Shown: one piece after another, positions 42,517-52,545 of the stretch
Layout of the letters: every line of letters begins with the position of its first letter
Position numbering within the stretch: the stretch's first letter is position 1
Assembly (NCBI RefSeq): GCF_002111595.1
Contig: NZ_LUTN01000005.1
Coordinates: 1 to 64,000 of the forward strand
Direction of reading: 5' to 3'
DNA length: 64,000 bases
DNA from: Lonsdalea britannica
GTDB lineage: Bacteria > Pseudomonadota > Gammaproteobacteria > Enterobacterales > Enterobacteriaceae
Notes under the pieces: generated by a model
Told to the model about the DNA's origin: nothing
Database searches by the model: none
The model's input: the letters and a program-made list of their open reading frames with translations, nothing else
Position numbers and translations under genes: made by a program

Positions 42517-43448
42517 ATGATTATCGTGACTGGCGGCGCCGGTTTCATCGGCAGCAATATCGTGAAAGCGTTGAATGACACGGGTTACCGCGACATTCTG
42601 GTAGTTGATAACCTGAAAGACGGCACCAAGTTCGCCAACCTGGCGGATCTGGATATCGCCGACTACATCGATAAAGAAGATTTCATCGCCAATATCGTCG
42701 CCGGCGAGATTTGGGTGATATCGAAGCGATTTTCCACGAGGGCGCCTGCTCTTCCACCACCGAGTGGGACGGCAAGTACATGATGGATAACAACTATCAG
42801 TACTCCAAAGAGGTGCTGCATTACTGTCTGGAACGCAGCATTCCCTTCCTGTATGCCTCTTCCGCCGCCACCTACGGCGGACGCAGCAACAACTTCGTGG
42901 AAGAGCGTCAGTTCGAACAGCCGCTGAATGTTTACGGCTACTCCAAGTTCCTGTTCGATCAGTACGTGCGTGAAATTCTGCCGCACGCGGGCTCCCAGAT
43001 CTGCGGTTTCCGCTATTTTAACGTCTACGGACCGCGTGAAGGCCATAAAGGCAGCATGGCCAGCGTGGCGTTCCACCTAAACCAGCAGATCCATCAGGGC
43101 GAAAATCCGAAGCTGTTCTCTGGTAGCGAAAACTTCAAGCGCGACTTCGTTTATGTCGCCGACGTCGCCGCCGTGAACCTATGGTTCTGGAAGCAGGGCG
43201 TCTCCGGTATTTTCAACTGCGGGACCGGCCGTGCTGAGTCATTCCAGGCCGTCGCCGACGCCGTACTGGATTACCACAAAACCGGCAGCGTTGAGTACAT
43301 TCCCTTCCCGGAAAAACTGCAGGGTCGCTATCAGTCCTACACGCAGGCGGATCTGACCAAACTGCGCGCGGCCGGTTATGACAAACCGTTCCACTCCGTC
43401 GCTGAAGGCGTAGCCGACTACATGGCCTGGCTTAACCGCGACGCATAA
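42517..43448 (+). CDS. hldD: ADP-glyceromanno-heptose 6-epimerase HldD (frameshifted in this sequence)
   Basis: HldD converts ADP-D-glycero- to ADP-L-glycero-manno-heptose, the precursor for inner-core LPS. It is an SDR epimerase with [16 protein letters not shown] at the N terminus and [12 protein letters not shown] with the catalytic Tyr-Lys. At about 42708 GGCGAGATTTGGG needs one more G (G-E-D-L-G-D-I); with it the protein is 310 residues, exactly as in E. coli. It heads hldD-waaF-waaC. Confidence 0.92.
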
Positions 43449-43479
43449 TCCTGCGTGACCGTAGGGGATCTCGAACGGT

Positions 43480-44531
43480 ATGAAAATTCTGGTAATCGGC
43501 CCTTCCTGGGTTGGCGACATGATGATGTCGCACAGTCTTTATCGCACACTCAAGGCCGAACACCCGGATGCCGTCATCGACGTGATGGCACCGGCCTGGT
43601 GCCGTCCGTTGCTGGCTCGCATGCCGGAAGTCAATCAGGCGCTAGCTATGCCGCTGGGCCACGGCGCGCTGCAACTGGGCGAACGCCGTCGTCTGGGGGT
43701 CGCACTTCGCCCCCAGCGCTACGATCGCGCGTACGTCCTGCCCAACTCATTCAAATCCGCGCTGGTGCCGTTCTTCGCGCAGATACCGCAGCGCACCGGC
43801 TGGTGCGGCGAAATGCGCTACGGATTGCTGAATGACGTTCGCGTGCTGGACAAAACGGCCTTTCCGCTGATGGTGCAACGTTACGTCGCACTCGGCTATG
43901 ACGCGAAGACCGTCAACAGCGCGAACGACCTCCCCGCGTCGCTGCCGTGGCCGCAGTTGCAGGTCTCCGAGGCCGAGATTGCGGCGGCCATCGCCGAATT
44001 CAGCCTGCCGGACGACCGACCGCTGATCGGATTTTGTCCCGGCGCGGAATTCGGGCCGGCCAAACGCTGGCCTCATTACCACTATGGCGCACTGGCTCAG
44101 GCGTTGATCGAACGCGGTTATCAGGTAGCGCTGTTCGGTTCGGCCAACGACCGTCAGGCGGGCGAAGATATTCGCGATACCCTGACGACAGAGGCGAAGA
44201 CGTCCTGCTTCAATTTGGCGGGGAATACCTCGCTGGATCAGGCCGTCGTACTGCTCGCCGCCTGCCGCGCCGTGGTCAGCAACGACTCCGGCTCATGCAT
44301 GTCGCCGCCGCGCTCAACCGGCCGCTCGTCGCCCTTTACGGTCCCAGCAGCCCCGACTTTACGCCGCCACTCTCCAAAGAGGCGGAAGTGATCCGCTTGA
44401 TAAGCGGCTACCATCGCGTGCGCAAAGGCGATGCGGAGCAGGGTTATCACCAGAGTCTGATCGACATTCAGCCGGAACAGGTATTGAACGCGTTGGGAAA
44501 GCAGATGAATGAGCGAGGAGCGCAGGCATGA
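43480..44531 (+). CDS. waaF: LPS heptosyltransferase II WaaF (frameshifted in this sequence)
   Basis: WaaF adds the second heptose to the LPS inner core (GT9). N-terminal MKILVIGPSWVGDMMMSHSL and the nucleotide-site region CPGAEFGPAKRWP are in one frame; LMHVAAALNRPLVALYGPSSP is in the next. At about 44292 TCCGGCTCATGC lacks one C (D-S-G-L-M-H); with it the protein is 350 residues (E. coli 348). Its stop overlaps the waaC start (ATGA). Confidence 0.92.
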
Positions 44532-45502
44532 GAGTGCTGATCGTGAAAACCTCCTCCATGGGAGATGTTCTGCACACCCTTCCCGCGTTGACCGACGCTA
44601 TGCACGCTGTGCCGGGCATCCAGTTTGACTGGGTGGTAGAAGAGGGATTTGCTCAGATCCCAAGCTGGCATCCGGCCGTTGACCGGGTGATTCCGGTTGC
44701 GATTCGCCGCTGGCGCAAAAATTGGTTCAGCGCCGCCGTTCGCCATGAGCGTTCAGCATTCAAGCATCTGCTGCGTTCCCGTCGTTACGACGCGGTCATT
44801 GACGCGCAGGGGCTGATCAAAAGCGCGCTGCTGGTCACGCGTCTGGCACGGGGTAACAAGCATGGATTGGACTGGAAGAGCGCCCGCGAGCCGCTAGCCA
44901 GCTGGTTTTATCAATACCGTCATCGGGTGGCGCGCGAGCAGCATGCCGTCGAGCGCATTCGTGAACTGTTTTCTATCAGCCTGAACTATCGCCGTCCTAC
45001 AGATGACGGGGACTACGCGATTGCCGCTAAATTTTTGGCGTCGCCGCCAGAAGACGCCGGGCGTTATCTGGTCTTTCTGCACGCCACCACTCGAGATGAA
45101 AAGCACTGGCCGGAAGATCACTGGCGCGAACTGATTGGACGTATGCAAACCAGTGGTCTTCGCATCAAACTGCCGTGGGGAGCGGAACATGAGCATCAGC
45201 GCGCGCTGCGGCTCGCGGAGGGTTTCCCGCACGTCGACGTTCTGCCGCGACTTAATCTCGAACAGGTATCCACGGTATTGGCCGGAGCCAAAGCCGTCGT
45301 CTCGGTCGACACCGGGCTGAGTCATCTGACGGCGGCGCTCGATCGGCCAAATATTACGCTGTATGGCCCAACGGATCCGGGATTAATTGGGGGATACGGG
45401 AAAAATCAAATCGCCGTTGTCTCCCATGATAAAACGATGCGTTCCATAACCAGCGCCGATATTTTTTCCCGTTTGTCGCTCGATCAAAAACATGATTTCT
45501 AA
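44528..45502 (+). CDS. waaC: LPS heptosyltransferase I WaaC
   Basis: WaaC transfers the first heptose to Kdo2-lipid A (GT9). The 324-residue protein has MRVLIVKTSSMGDVLHTLPA, DAQGLIKSALL, FLHATTRDEKHWPE and the conserved SVDTGLSHLTAALDRPNI. It is translationally coupled to waaF. Its tail from about 45460 merges into A/T-rich sequence before waaL. Confidence 0.97.
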   Translation: MRVLIVKTSSMGDVLHTLPALTDAMHAVPGIQFDWVVEEGFAQIPSWHPAVDRVIPVAIRRWRKNWFSAAVRHERSAFKHLLRSRRYDAVIDAQGLIKSALLVTRLARGNKHGLDWKSAREPLASWFYQYRHRVAREQHAVERIRELFSISLNYRRPTDDGDYAIAAKFLASPPEDAGRYLVFLHATTRDEKHWPEDHWRELIGRMQTSGLRIKLPWGAEHEHQRALRLAEGFPHVDVLPRLNLEQVSTVLAGAKAVVSVDTGLSHLTAALDRPNITLYGPTDPGLIGGYGKNQIAVVSHDKTMRSITSADIFSRLSLDQKHDF

Positions 45503-45631
45503 TTATAAAAAATGACAAATAAGAATATTCCACCTCATCAATGGGATACTTTAATGTCATGTTTAACTTTGATGATACAAAAACAGACGAAAGCAAAATA
45601 GGGAGCTGGAGATTCTTCCCAGAAGGTAAAT

Positions 45632-47014
45632 ATGTCACTATCGAGCCATAAACCCATTGCGCTATTTTTACTGGTAATCACGTTATTACTATGCTCTTTT
45701 TGGGCTATCCCCAGCAGCCTTTTACCTTTCCACCGGAATTTGCTTATTTACAGCGCCTTTGTCTTTTCGTTGTTACTTTTTTTCAAAGACCGACGTTTTT
45801 TGCAAAGTTTAGACACAGGTAAATTAAAGCACGTGCTGATTGTATTAGGGGTAATGACCGTCGTGACTTTGTCGTGTGCGCTCTTATTTTCACCCAATCT
45901 TCACGACACGCTGAGGGCCTGGCACAGTCAATGGATGAGGCCGCTCATGTTATTTATTTACGGGCTGGCCTTTTATTCTATCATCGCATTTAATTTTCCA
46001 AATCTGAGCTACAAAAAACTGATTACCGCCGTTATTTTAAGTTTTTGGGCACCCATATTCCTTCATATCCTGACGATTGCGTATATCTTCGTTAATTCCG
46101 GCACCATCATGTGGGGAGAAACTTATATATTTCCATCGCGTCTGGAACTCAGCTTTCAAATCAATTTGATTAGCATCATTATCTTTTCTGATCTGTTGTT
46201 ACGTATATTGGAAAACCGCAGACTGCTGACGTTAAATACCGGCGTGGTCGTCGCATTGATTATTTCTAACGTCATTGCAACCGGGCTGGCCAATACCCGC
46301 TGGGGCACGGTCGGTATGATCTTTGGCATATTATCCATCAGCCTGGTGTTTATCATTAGAAAATTCCACGCGATTAATCTGTGGAAATTAAGCCTCTACG
46401 TACTGCTCATTATTTGCACGGTGGTCAGCGTCGGCCTGTTTTCCTACGAAAAAGATCCTCGCTGGAAAAGTATCAGAGAAGATGTCGAAGTGGGCTGGAA
46501 TGCCCCCAGTAACAGCTTTTGTTTTATCTTTAATAGCCCGGAACGAGTCGTTCCGGTGCATGCGGACGGTACGCCGGTCAGCCACTCGAATGCATGTCGG
46601 ATGGCCTATGTTCATCAGGCGACAGATTTTATCGTTGAGTATCCGCTGGGCATTGGCACCAGCAAAACGGCATTTTTACAACGGTTGCATGAGAAATATC
46701 ATAATCCGCTGATCGATATCAGCCACAGCCATAGCGGTATTCTGGAATACGGTCTGCAATACGGCGTTCTTGGGATTTTACTGTGGGTTATGTACAACCT
46801 GATGATATTCAAAATATCCATCCGAGCGTTCTTTAAAGAAAACAAGACCATCGGCGTCGTACTGTTACTCCTTTCGAGCGGTTTTTTCTTCCGTTCAATG
46901 GTAGACAGAATATTATTAGATCATTATATGGAAGAATATATGTTCCTGAGCGGGTTACTCTTAGGCATTATCGCCTATAAGCCCAGTTCTTCCGGACAAA
47001 CCGCTAACGATTGA
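45632..47014 (+). CDS. waaL: O-antigen ligase WaaL
   Basis: WaaL joins undecaprenyl-linked O-antigen to lipid A-core on the periplasmic face of the inner membrane. The 460-residue protein has about ten to twelve hydrophobic helices, a large periplasmic loop (about 275-355) and the conserved histidine region DISHSHSGILEYG (near 365). Such ligases diverge strongly; identity rests on topology, motif and place. Base composition is visibly more A/T-rich than the neighbouring waaC, as is common for variable LPS genes. A strong terminator follows. Confidence 0.85.
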   Translation: MSLSSHKPIALFLLVITLLLCSFWAIPSSLLPFHRNLLIYSAFVFSLLLFFKDRRFLQSLDTGKLKHVLIVLGVMTVVTLSCALLFSPNLHDTLRAWHSQWMRPLMLFIYGLAFYSIIAFNFPNLSYKKLITAVILSFWAPIFLHILTIAYIFVNSGTIMWGETYIFPSRLELSFQINLISIIIFSDLLLRILENRRLLTLNTGVVVALIISNVIATGLANTRWGTVGMIFGILSISLVFIIRKFHAINLWKLSLYVLLIICTVVSVGLFSYEKDPRWKSIREDVEVGWNAPSNSFCFIFNSPERVVPVHADGTPVSHSNACRMAYVHQATDFIVEYPLGIGTSKTAFLQRLHEKYHNPLIDISHSHSGILEYGLQYGVLGILLWVMYNLMIFKISIRAFFKENKTIGVVLLLLSSGFFFRSMVDRILLDHYMEEYMFLSGLLLGIIAYKPSSSGQTAND

Positions 47015-47020
47015 AAGCAA

Positions 47021-47059
47021 ACAGAATATCATTGATAGCAATGATGATATTCTGTTTTT
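47021..47059 (+). terminator. rho-independent terminator of waaL
   Basis: A perfect 12-bp stem ACAGAATATCAT/ATGATATTCTGT is followed by TTTTTC, starting 7 bases after the waaL stop. Confidence 0.9.
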
Positions 47060-47124
47060 CATTGCACACAGTGTTTTCAAATATATAATAACTTTAGATA
47101 AATTATTATTACATACAGGCCAAC

Positions 47125-47976
47125 ATGGAAAATATTCGAGAAATTAACAGGGTTGATAAGTCACATATCAAACTGAGCTACGTCACTCACTTTTATTGCA
47201 ACCAAAGCGATATAGAATCCGTTACCTCACTGCTGCGCGAGTATGAGCAGTACTCCCCCGAGCTGCTGGACGTCATCCAGTTCGTCATCGTCGACGACGG
47301 CTCCCCGGTCAGCTACGACATTCCCGAATTCAACCTGAACCTCATCTGGATCAAGATCAACGAGAACATTCCATGGAATCAGGCGGGAGCGCGTAACCTC
47401 GGCGTCCTCTACGCCAAGTCCGATAAAATCGTGATGACCGATCTCGACCATATCATCCATGAAAATACGCTGCGCTACATGGCGGACAGACGCAATCCGG
47501 GACGCACCTTCTTTAAGCTCTATCGCAACTCGCCGGAAAACCCGCAGAAAATCTACAAAGGCCACTCCAACCTGTTCTTTATGTCCCGCGCCCGATTCAT
47601 GCGCTTTTTCGGCTACGACGAGGAATTCGCGGGTAACTACGGCGCGGAGGATTATCGCTTCGTGAAATATCAGAAGTACCACGGCTCCATTCAGCGTTAT
47701 TTATCAAAGAAATACCTGTGTTCAGAAAGGAATGTAAACCGTAATAAGTCATACCACACGTTGGAGCGCGATCTCTCGGCCAACACGCCCGTCGATGATA
47801 AAAAGAAACATGAGATCGAGACCTACGGCGAGGAGTTTGGGCACAGCAGGATGTTCCTGAACTTCAGCTGGAGCATCGTGAAAAACGTCCACCGCACGCC
47901 GCCAGCACGTAAGAAAAATACGCTCTGGAAACCGATGTGGTGGTTCAGATACCTGTTCGGTTTTCTGGCCCGCTAA
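47125..47976 (+). CDS. glycosyltransferase family 2 (LPS core locus)
   Basis: A 283-residue GT-A fold transferase. It has QFVIVDDGSP (nucleotide-sugar site), VMTDLDHII in the DxD position, and FAGNYGAEDYRF typical of GT2 acceptor regions. No membrane helix is seen, so it should act on the cytosolic face. It sits in the LPS core locus between waaL and a GT9 gene, with terminators on both sides, so it is transcribed alone from an A/T-rich promoter region. The sugar and acceptor are unknown. Confidence 0.8.
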   Translation: MENIREINRVDKSHIKLSYVTHFYCNQSDIESVTSLLREYEQYSPELLDVIQFVIVDDGSPVSYDIPEFNLNLIWIKINENIPWNQAGARNLGVLYAKSDKIVMTDLDHIIHENTLRYMADRRNPGRTFFKLYRNSPENPQKIYKGHSNLFFMSRARFMRFFGYDEEFAGNYGAEDYRFVKYQKYHGSIQRYLSKKYLCSERNVNRNKSYHTLERDLSANTPVDDKKKHEIETYGEEFGHSRMFLNFSWSIVKNVHRTPPARKKNTLWKPMWWFRYLFGFLAR

Positions 47977-47980
47977 CTAT

Positions 47981-48011
47981 AACGCCCCTCGACTTTCGTC
48001 AGGGGCGTTTT
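47981..48011 (+). terminator. terminator between the GT2 and GT9 genes
   Basis: AACGCCCCT pairs with AGGGGCGTT across an 11-base loop, followed by TTTT on the plus strand. It is 4 bases past the GT2 stop and may serve the convergent GT9 gene as well. Confidence 0.8.
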
Positions 48012-48060
48012 AACTGACCCGAAGGCACCGTCAACGACAGTCGTTGCAGCCAAAGCAGCC

Positions 48061-49176
48061 TTAATGGCTCACATCGTCAGCCGTCGTCTTTATCCGCTCA
48101 ATGCGACGCTCGACCTTATCAATCACCTGCTGTGGCTTAATCGCCTCCATCACATGGCCTTGCTGAATCGCGAGATTGTTGGTGGCGCCATAAATCACAT
48201 CGTGCAAGTCTGGATCCTGATAAGGGCCGGTGCTGTGCGGCTCCGCGGTCACAAACAGGCTAACCGTCGGTACTTTAAGCGCAATGGCAATATGCAGAGG
48301 CCCCGTGTCCCCGGTCACCAACACATCCATACCGTTGATCAGCCCCACTAACTCTTTCAGGCTGGACGAACCGATATGGTTGACGATGCGGGAGTGCAGC
48401 GCTGGGTTTAGCTGCTGCAACAGTGACTCAGCCAGAGGGCTATCGCCTGACCATCCCGTCAGTGCAATTTGGCAGGTAGAATTCGTGGTAAGAAAATGCT
48501 CGGCCACCGCGGCGAAATTCTCCATCGGCCAGCACCGTTCAGACGTCGAGGCACCCATCTGAAAGCCAATTACCGCTCCACGCCCGATGTTATCGGCTGG
48601 CGGCACCGCAAAAGGGATGCGCATACTGATATCGCTGACGTCCGCGCCCAACATAGACACCAGCGCCAGCTTGCGCTGAATCACATGGCCACGAAACCCG
48701 ATGACATATCCCGCCAGCCAGCGATCCATTGGTGTGATTCCGTCAACATAGTTATCACGCAACACATATTTCGCGCCTGACATCACCGCGCTCAGATAAT
48801 CATAAGGATCGTGTGAATGCAGAATGATGGCCAAATCGGGCATACCGAACTGTTGGATATCCCGAACCAGCTGAGGCAGCGTTTTGATTTTGGTGTTCCA
48901 ACACACGACGTGCTGCCAATCTTCTCCACCTTCAACGAAGGCTTCCAACTTTTTATGCACCACCAGCGTGATTTTTGACTGGGGGTAGCGCTGACGCACC
49001 GCATGGATGGCCGGCGTATTGAACATCAAATCGCCCAGCGCGGTCGTAGAATAGATGACGATGTGGGAGAACGCGCTCTCAGTTATAAGCTGCTGCGCAG
49101 GCCGAAGTCGACCGCTGCAACGGGTATACATACGCAAAAACAGATCTACAAGTTTGAATTTCCAGCCTTTCTTCAT
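48061..49176 (-). CDS. glycosyltransferase family 9, heptosyltransferase-like
   Basis: A 371-residue member of the ADP-heptose:LPS heptosyltransferase family. Motifs include HIVIYSTTALGDLMFNTPAI, IGFQMGASTSERCWP and LVTGDTGPLHIAIALKVPTVSLF. It is distinct from waaC, waaF and waaQ in this locus, so it would be a fourth GT9 enzyme, probably adding a heptose or related sugar to the core. Its ATG directly abuts the TAG of the upstream deacetylase gene, so the two are cotranscribed opposite to the flanking waa genes. Confidence 0.85.
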   Translation of the reverse strand: MKKGWKFKLVDLFLRMYTRCSGRLRPAQQLITESAFSHIVIYSTTALGDLMFNTPAIHAVRQRYPQSKITLVVHKKLEAFVEGGEDWQHVVCWNTKIKTLPQLVRDIQQFGMPDLAIILHSHDPYDYLSAVMSGAKYVLRDNYVDGITPMDRWLAGYVIGFRGHVIQRKLALVSMLGADVSDISMRIPFAVPPADNIGRGAVIGFQMGASTSERCWPMENFAAVAEHFLTTNSTCQIALTGWSGDSPLAESLLQQLNPALHSRIVNHIGSSSLKELVGLINGMDVLVTGDTGPLHIAIALKVPTVSLFVTAEPHSTGPYQDPDLHDVIYGATNNLAIQQGHVMEAIKPQQVIDKVERRIERIKTTADDVSH

Positions 49177-50136
49177 CTAAACAGCCTTAATTCCCTGATA
49201 ATATTCCGACAACGTTTTCCCCTTTGTTTTATCTGCCAGCCAGGCGAATAACGCGTCTAAGTCATGGTACAGCGTTTCTATATGCTGCTCTGTAGGAAAC
49301 GTCGGGCTGCCTCCCGGCATAAATTCCGACGAATGGAGCATAAACTCCACATAGTCATTGCCCTCCGCCAACACCTTTTCCACCACCGATTCCATCTGAC
49401 GCAAATTGCCGCCTTTAGGCCGTACCCAGTTCACGGAAGCGCTACGCTGTTTTCCACGCAGGCGATCGTACATCCGGGTCATCGCGTTAAGGAAACCACT
49501 GTGCTTGTATTGAATGCTCATTGGCACTTCCAGCAACGTGGAGTGGCCCGGCAGTGCAATGTTATTCGGGTCCATGAAGTAAGCGTGGTGCGGGAAACGG
49601 CTGTAGTCGGTGCCGCCTTGCCCGTTTGGGTCGCCCGGTGAAAACTGCCAATTCACACGCGGTGTAACGGAACAGTCAATCTCATAGCCGTATTCCATCA
49701 ACAACTGAACGTAGTCTTCATTCAATGCCCAGCGGCCAGAACGATGGCTGCGGATTTTACGCTGGAACGTATCTTCGAGTAACGACGTCATGTACTCGAT
49801 TTTCTGTCGCATCAGCGCTTTAGGGTATTCAATCAGATAAGGTTTATAGCGCCAATCATCCCCGGTCAGGTCAAACTCAGGCGGATTATTCCAGGCATGC
49901 AGATGCATCCCCACCTCTCCTTGGTCTCGGGCGATGACATCTCTGGCGAACTCGATGTACGCGGGATCTAAAGCCATCTCGTAATTCGTTAACCAAGTTG
50001 GTTTGAAACCGTATTTTTCACAGAGCTGCTGAAACCGCGGCAAATAATGAGAATTTCTTGTCGTAATCCTGTCATTATTTTGCCAAAGATTGTCTCCTTC
50101 CGTGTCGATCGTGATGATAAATGCTGGTTTACACAT
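49177..50136 (-). CDS. polysaccharide deacetylase family protein of the LPS core locus (WabN/WalW-like)
   Basis: A 319-residue protein with a divergent CE4 NodB-like fold: N-terminal IITIDTEGDNLW with the metal aspartate region, GEVGMHLHAWNNPP with histidines, and a conserved SHRSGRWALNEDYVQLL. No signal peptide is seen, suggesting a cytosolic substrate. In Klebsiella core loci a deacetylase (WabN) converts core N-acetylglucosamine to glucosamine beside waaQ-wabG-wabH; the same place here suggests a like role. ATG 50136 was chosen because homology starts there; the in-frame extension to 50271 is not family-like. Confidence 0.75.
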   Translation of the reverse strand: MCKPAFIITIDTEGDNLWQNNDRITTRNSHYLPRFQQLCEKYGFKPTWLTNYEMALDPAYIEFARDVIARDQGEVGMHLHAWNNPPEFDLTGDDWRYKPYLIEYPKALMRQKIEYMTSLLEDTFQRKIRSHRSGRWALNEDYVQLLMEYGYEIDCSVTPRVNWQFSPGDPNGQGGTDYSRFPHHAYFMDPNNIALPGHSTLLEVPMSIQYKHSGFLNAMTRMYDRLRGKQRSASVNWVRPKGGNLRQMESVVEKVLAEGNDYVEFMLHSSEFMPGGSPTFPTEQHIETLYHDLDALFAWLADKTKGKTLSEYYQGIKAV

Positions 50137-50350
50137 GGAAATAGCGCCTGATAATCTAAGGACATGACGTGACGTAAGTCGGTGACGCGGAAAGCCTAAA
50201 CCGCGACTGTCGCCGTGAAAAGTAATTATTGTAACCGAAGATGTTGCTACACAGGTTAAATGGATAACCAAGTTCGTCGGGGATCAATAGTAGCCACTCA
50301 TAGCGATGTCATCTAAAATCGCCTTCTGCTTGCAATGAGAAACGCCGCTG

Positions 50351-51418
50351 ATGAATCACGCCACAGCCCATGCCGTCAGGCATATTCTGCTGATAAAATT
50401 TCGCCATCATGGCGACATGCTGTTAACCACCCCGGTTATCAACACCCTGAGTCAAACCTATCCGGATGCCCAAATTGATGTTCTGCTGTACCTTGAAACG
50501 CAGGACATGCTGGTCGCCAATCCACGCATCCATCATATTTACGCTATCGATCGCCAATGGAAAAAACAGGGGCTGCGCACCCAGCTCAGCAAAGAGTGGC
50601 AGTTGATCAGCCAGCTGCGTCATCAGCATTACGATCTCGTTATCAACCTGGCCGATCAGTGGCGAAGCGCCTTGATAGCGAAACTCACCGGCGCGCCGAT
50701 TAGGCTGGGGTTCGATTTCGATAAACGTCAGCATCTGCTGTGGCGCTACTGCCACAGCGCTTTAGCCAGCACGGCGCCGCATGCGCACCAGCACACCGTG
50801 GAGCAAAACCTCTCTATTCTTTCGCCGCTGGGGATTTCCTCCGTCAGCACGCAGGTCACGATGGGCTATACCGCCGAAGACTGGGCGCAGTGTCAGGAAA
50901 AGCTGCGACAGCAGCAGGTCGACGGCCCTTACATCGTCGTCCAGCCCACCTCGCGTTGGCTGTTCAAGTGCTGGAGCGAAGAGAAGATGGCAGCGGCGAT
51001 TTCCGCACTGCAGCAGGACGGACACACCGTCGTCGTGACATCCGGGCCGGATGCTAAAGAACAACAGATGGTCTCCAATATTCTCGCCCGCTGTCCGGCC
51101 GAGGGGGTCATCTCGCTGTCAGGTCAGCTGACGTTGCGCCAGCTGGCGGCGCTCATCGACCACGCTCGCCTGTTTCTGGGCGTTGATTCCGTCCCCATGC
51201 ATATGGCCGCCGCCCTGCAAACGCCCAGCATCGCCCTATTTGGCCCTTCGAAACTTCATTTTTGGCGTCCCTGGCAGGCACCGGGAGAAGTGATCTGGGC
51301 CGGCGACTACGGCACGCTGCCCGACCCGGATGATATCGATACCGGGACACAACAACGTTACCTTGACCTGATCCCCGTTGAGGCGGTCACGGCCGCGGCA
51401 CGGAGACAACTATCATGA
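50351..51418 (+). CDS. waaQ: LPS heptosyltransferase III WaaQ
   Basis: WaaQ adds the branching third heptose to heptose II of the inner core (GT9). The 355-residue protein has HILLIKFRHHGDMLLTTPVI, VVQPTSRWLFKCWSEEK and LGVDSVPMHMAAALQTPSIALF, as in WaaQ/RfaQ proteins. It heads waaQ-wabG-wabH, with wabG overlapping by four bases (ATGA). Confidence 0.93.
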   Translation: MNHATAHAVRHILLIKFRHHGDMLLTTPVINTLSQTYPDAQIDVLLYLETQDMLVANPRIHHIYAIDRQWKKQGLRTQLSKEWQLISQLRHQHYDLVINLADQWRSALIAKLTGAPIRLGFDFDKRQHLLWRYCHSALASTAPHAHQHTVEQNLSILSPLGISSVSTQVTMGYTAEDWAQCQEKLRQQQVDGPYIVVQPTSRWLFKCWSEEKMAAAISALQQDGHTVVVTSGPDAKEQQMVSNILARCPAEGVISLSGQLTLRQLAALIDHARLFLGVDSVPMHMAAALQTPSIALFGPSKLHFWRPWQAPGEVIWAGDYGTLPDPDDIDTGTQQRYLDLIPVEAVTAAARRQLS

Positions 51419-52542
51419 GTCATTTTCGCCTCGCCATTGTGCGGCAGAAATATCGGCCGGACGGCGGCGCCGAACGCTTTGTGAGCCGTGCGCTGGAAGC
51501 GCTGGAAGAGGAAGATTTACAGCTGAACGTCATCACGCGTCAGTGGCAGGGTGAAAAGAAGCCGGACTGGCATTTGCACCTGTGTAATCCTCGCTACTGG
51601 ACCAGAGTCGGACGTGAGCGTGGATTTGCCGACGCTGCCCGCGCGCTGTGGCAGCAAGAACAGTTCGATTTGGTACAAAGTCACGAGCGCATCGCAGGAT
51701 GCGACATTTATCGGGCTGGTGACGGCGTTCATCGTCGCTGGCTGATGCAGCGCGCGCGTTTGCTGCCCGCCTGGCGCAAACCGCTGCTTTTCTCCAACCG
51801 CTTCCATCGCTACGTCATGCAGGCGGAGGGCGAGATGTATCGGGCGCCGCAGCTAAAAGCGGTCATCTGTAACGCAGAACTGATTAAACAGGAAATTATC
51901 GAAGATTTCGGGCTCAGCGCAGACAAGATCCACGTAATTTACAACGCTATCGACAGCACGCGCTTTTTACCCGCTGAAGAGTCGCAGCGCCGGGCAATGC
52001 GCGTCGCTCTGACGCTGCCGCAGGACGCCTGCGTGATGGTCTACGTCGGCTCAGGCTTCGAACGTAAAGGACTGGCGGCGGCCATCCGGGCCATTGCCGG
52101 AACGAACCGCTACCTGATCGTTGTCGGGCAGGATAAGGCTGAACGTCAATACCGGGCGCTGGCCGCATCGCTGGGATGCGAGTCGAGAGTACGCTTTACC
52201 GGTATGCAGAAAGATCCACAGCCTTACTATCATGCCGCCGACGGTCTGCTGCTGCCTACGCTCTACGACCCCTTCCCCAACGTGATTCTGGAAGCGATGG
52301 CCTGCGGGCTGCCGGTCATCACGACAACGACCTGCGGCGGATCGGAGTTTATCCGAGGCGGAGAAAATGGTTTCGTCTGCGATGCGCTAGACGTCCCTGC
52401 GCTGACCGATGCCGTTATGGCGCTGCCCGCCGCCGCACCCGGCAGCCGCATGGGCGCCGCGGCGCGCGCGCGCATTATCGACGCGTCGCCGCAGAAGCTC
52501 TCTCAGCAGCTGATATCGCTCTATCAAACCTTATTGGACTAA
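51415..52542 (+). CDS. wabG: LPS core glycosyltransferase WabG (GT4)
   Basis: WabG of Klebsiella and Serratia transfers galacturonic acid to heptose II; this protein shares its distinctive start FRLAIVRQKYRPDGGAERFV and YRAGDGVHRRWL. The 375-residue GT4 enzyme carries VYVGSGFERKGL and the EAMACGLPVITTTTCGG EX7E region. E. coli K-12 WaaG differs clearly from this sequence. Middle gene of waaQ-wabG-wabH, coupled to waaQ. Confidence 0.87.
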   Translation: MSHFRLAIVRQKYRPDGGAERFVSRALEALEEEDLQLNVITRQWQGEKKPDWHLHLCNPRYWTRVGRERGFADAARALWQQEQFDLVQSHERIAGCDIYRAGDGVHRRWLMQRARLLPAWRKPLLFSNRFHRYVMQAEGEMYRAPQLKAVICNAELIKQEIIEDFGLSADKIHVIYNAIDSTRFLPAEESQRRAMRVALTLPQDACVMVYVGSGFERKGLAAAIRAIAGTNRYLIVVGQDKAERQYRALAASLGCESRVRFTGMQKDPQPYYHAADGLLLPTLYDPFPNVILEAMACGLPVITTTTCGGSEFIRGGENGFVCDALDVPALTDAVMALPAAAPGSRMGAAARARIIDASPQKLSQQLISLYQTLLD

Positions 52543-52545
52543 CGC

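Noticed and set aside
48980-48996. GGGGTAGCGC resembling an ops core
   Set aside because: It lies inside the GT9 coding sequence, in the wrong orientation and not in an operon leader.
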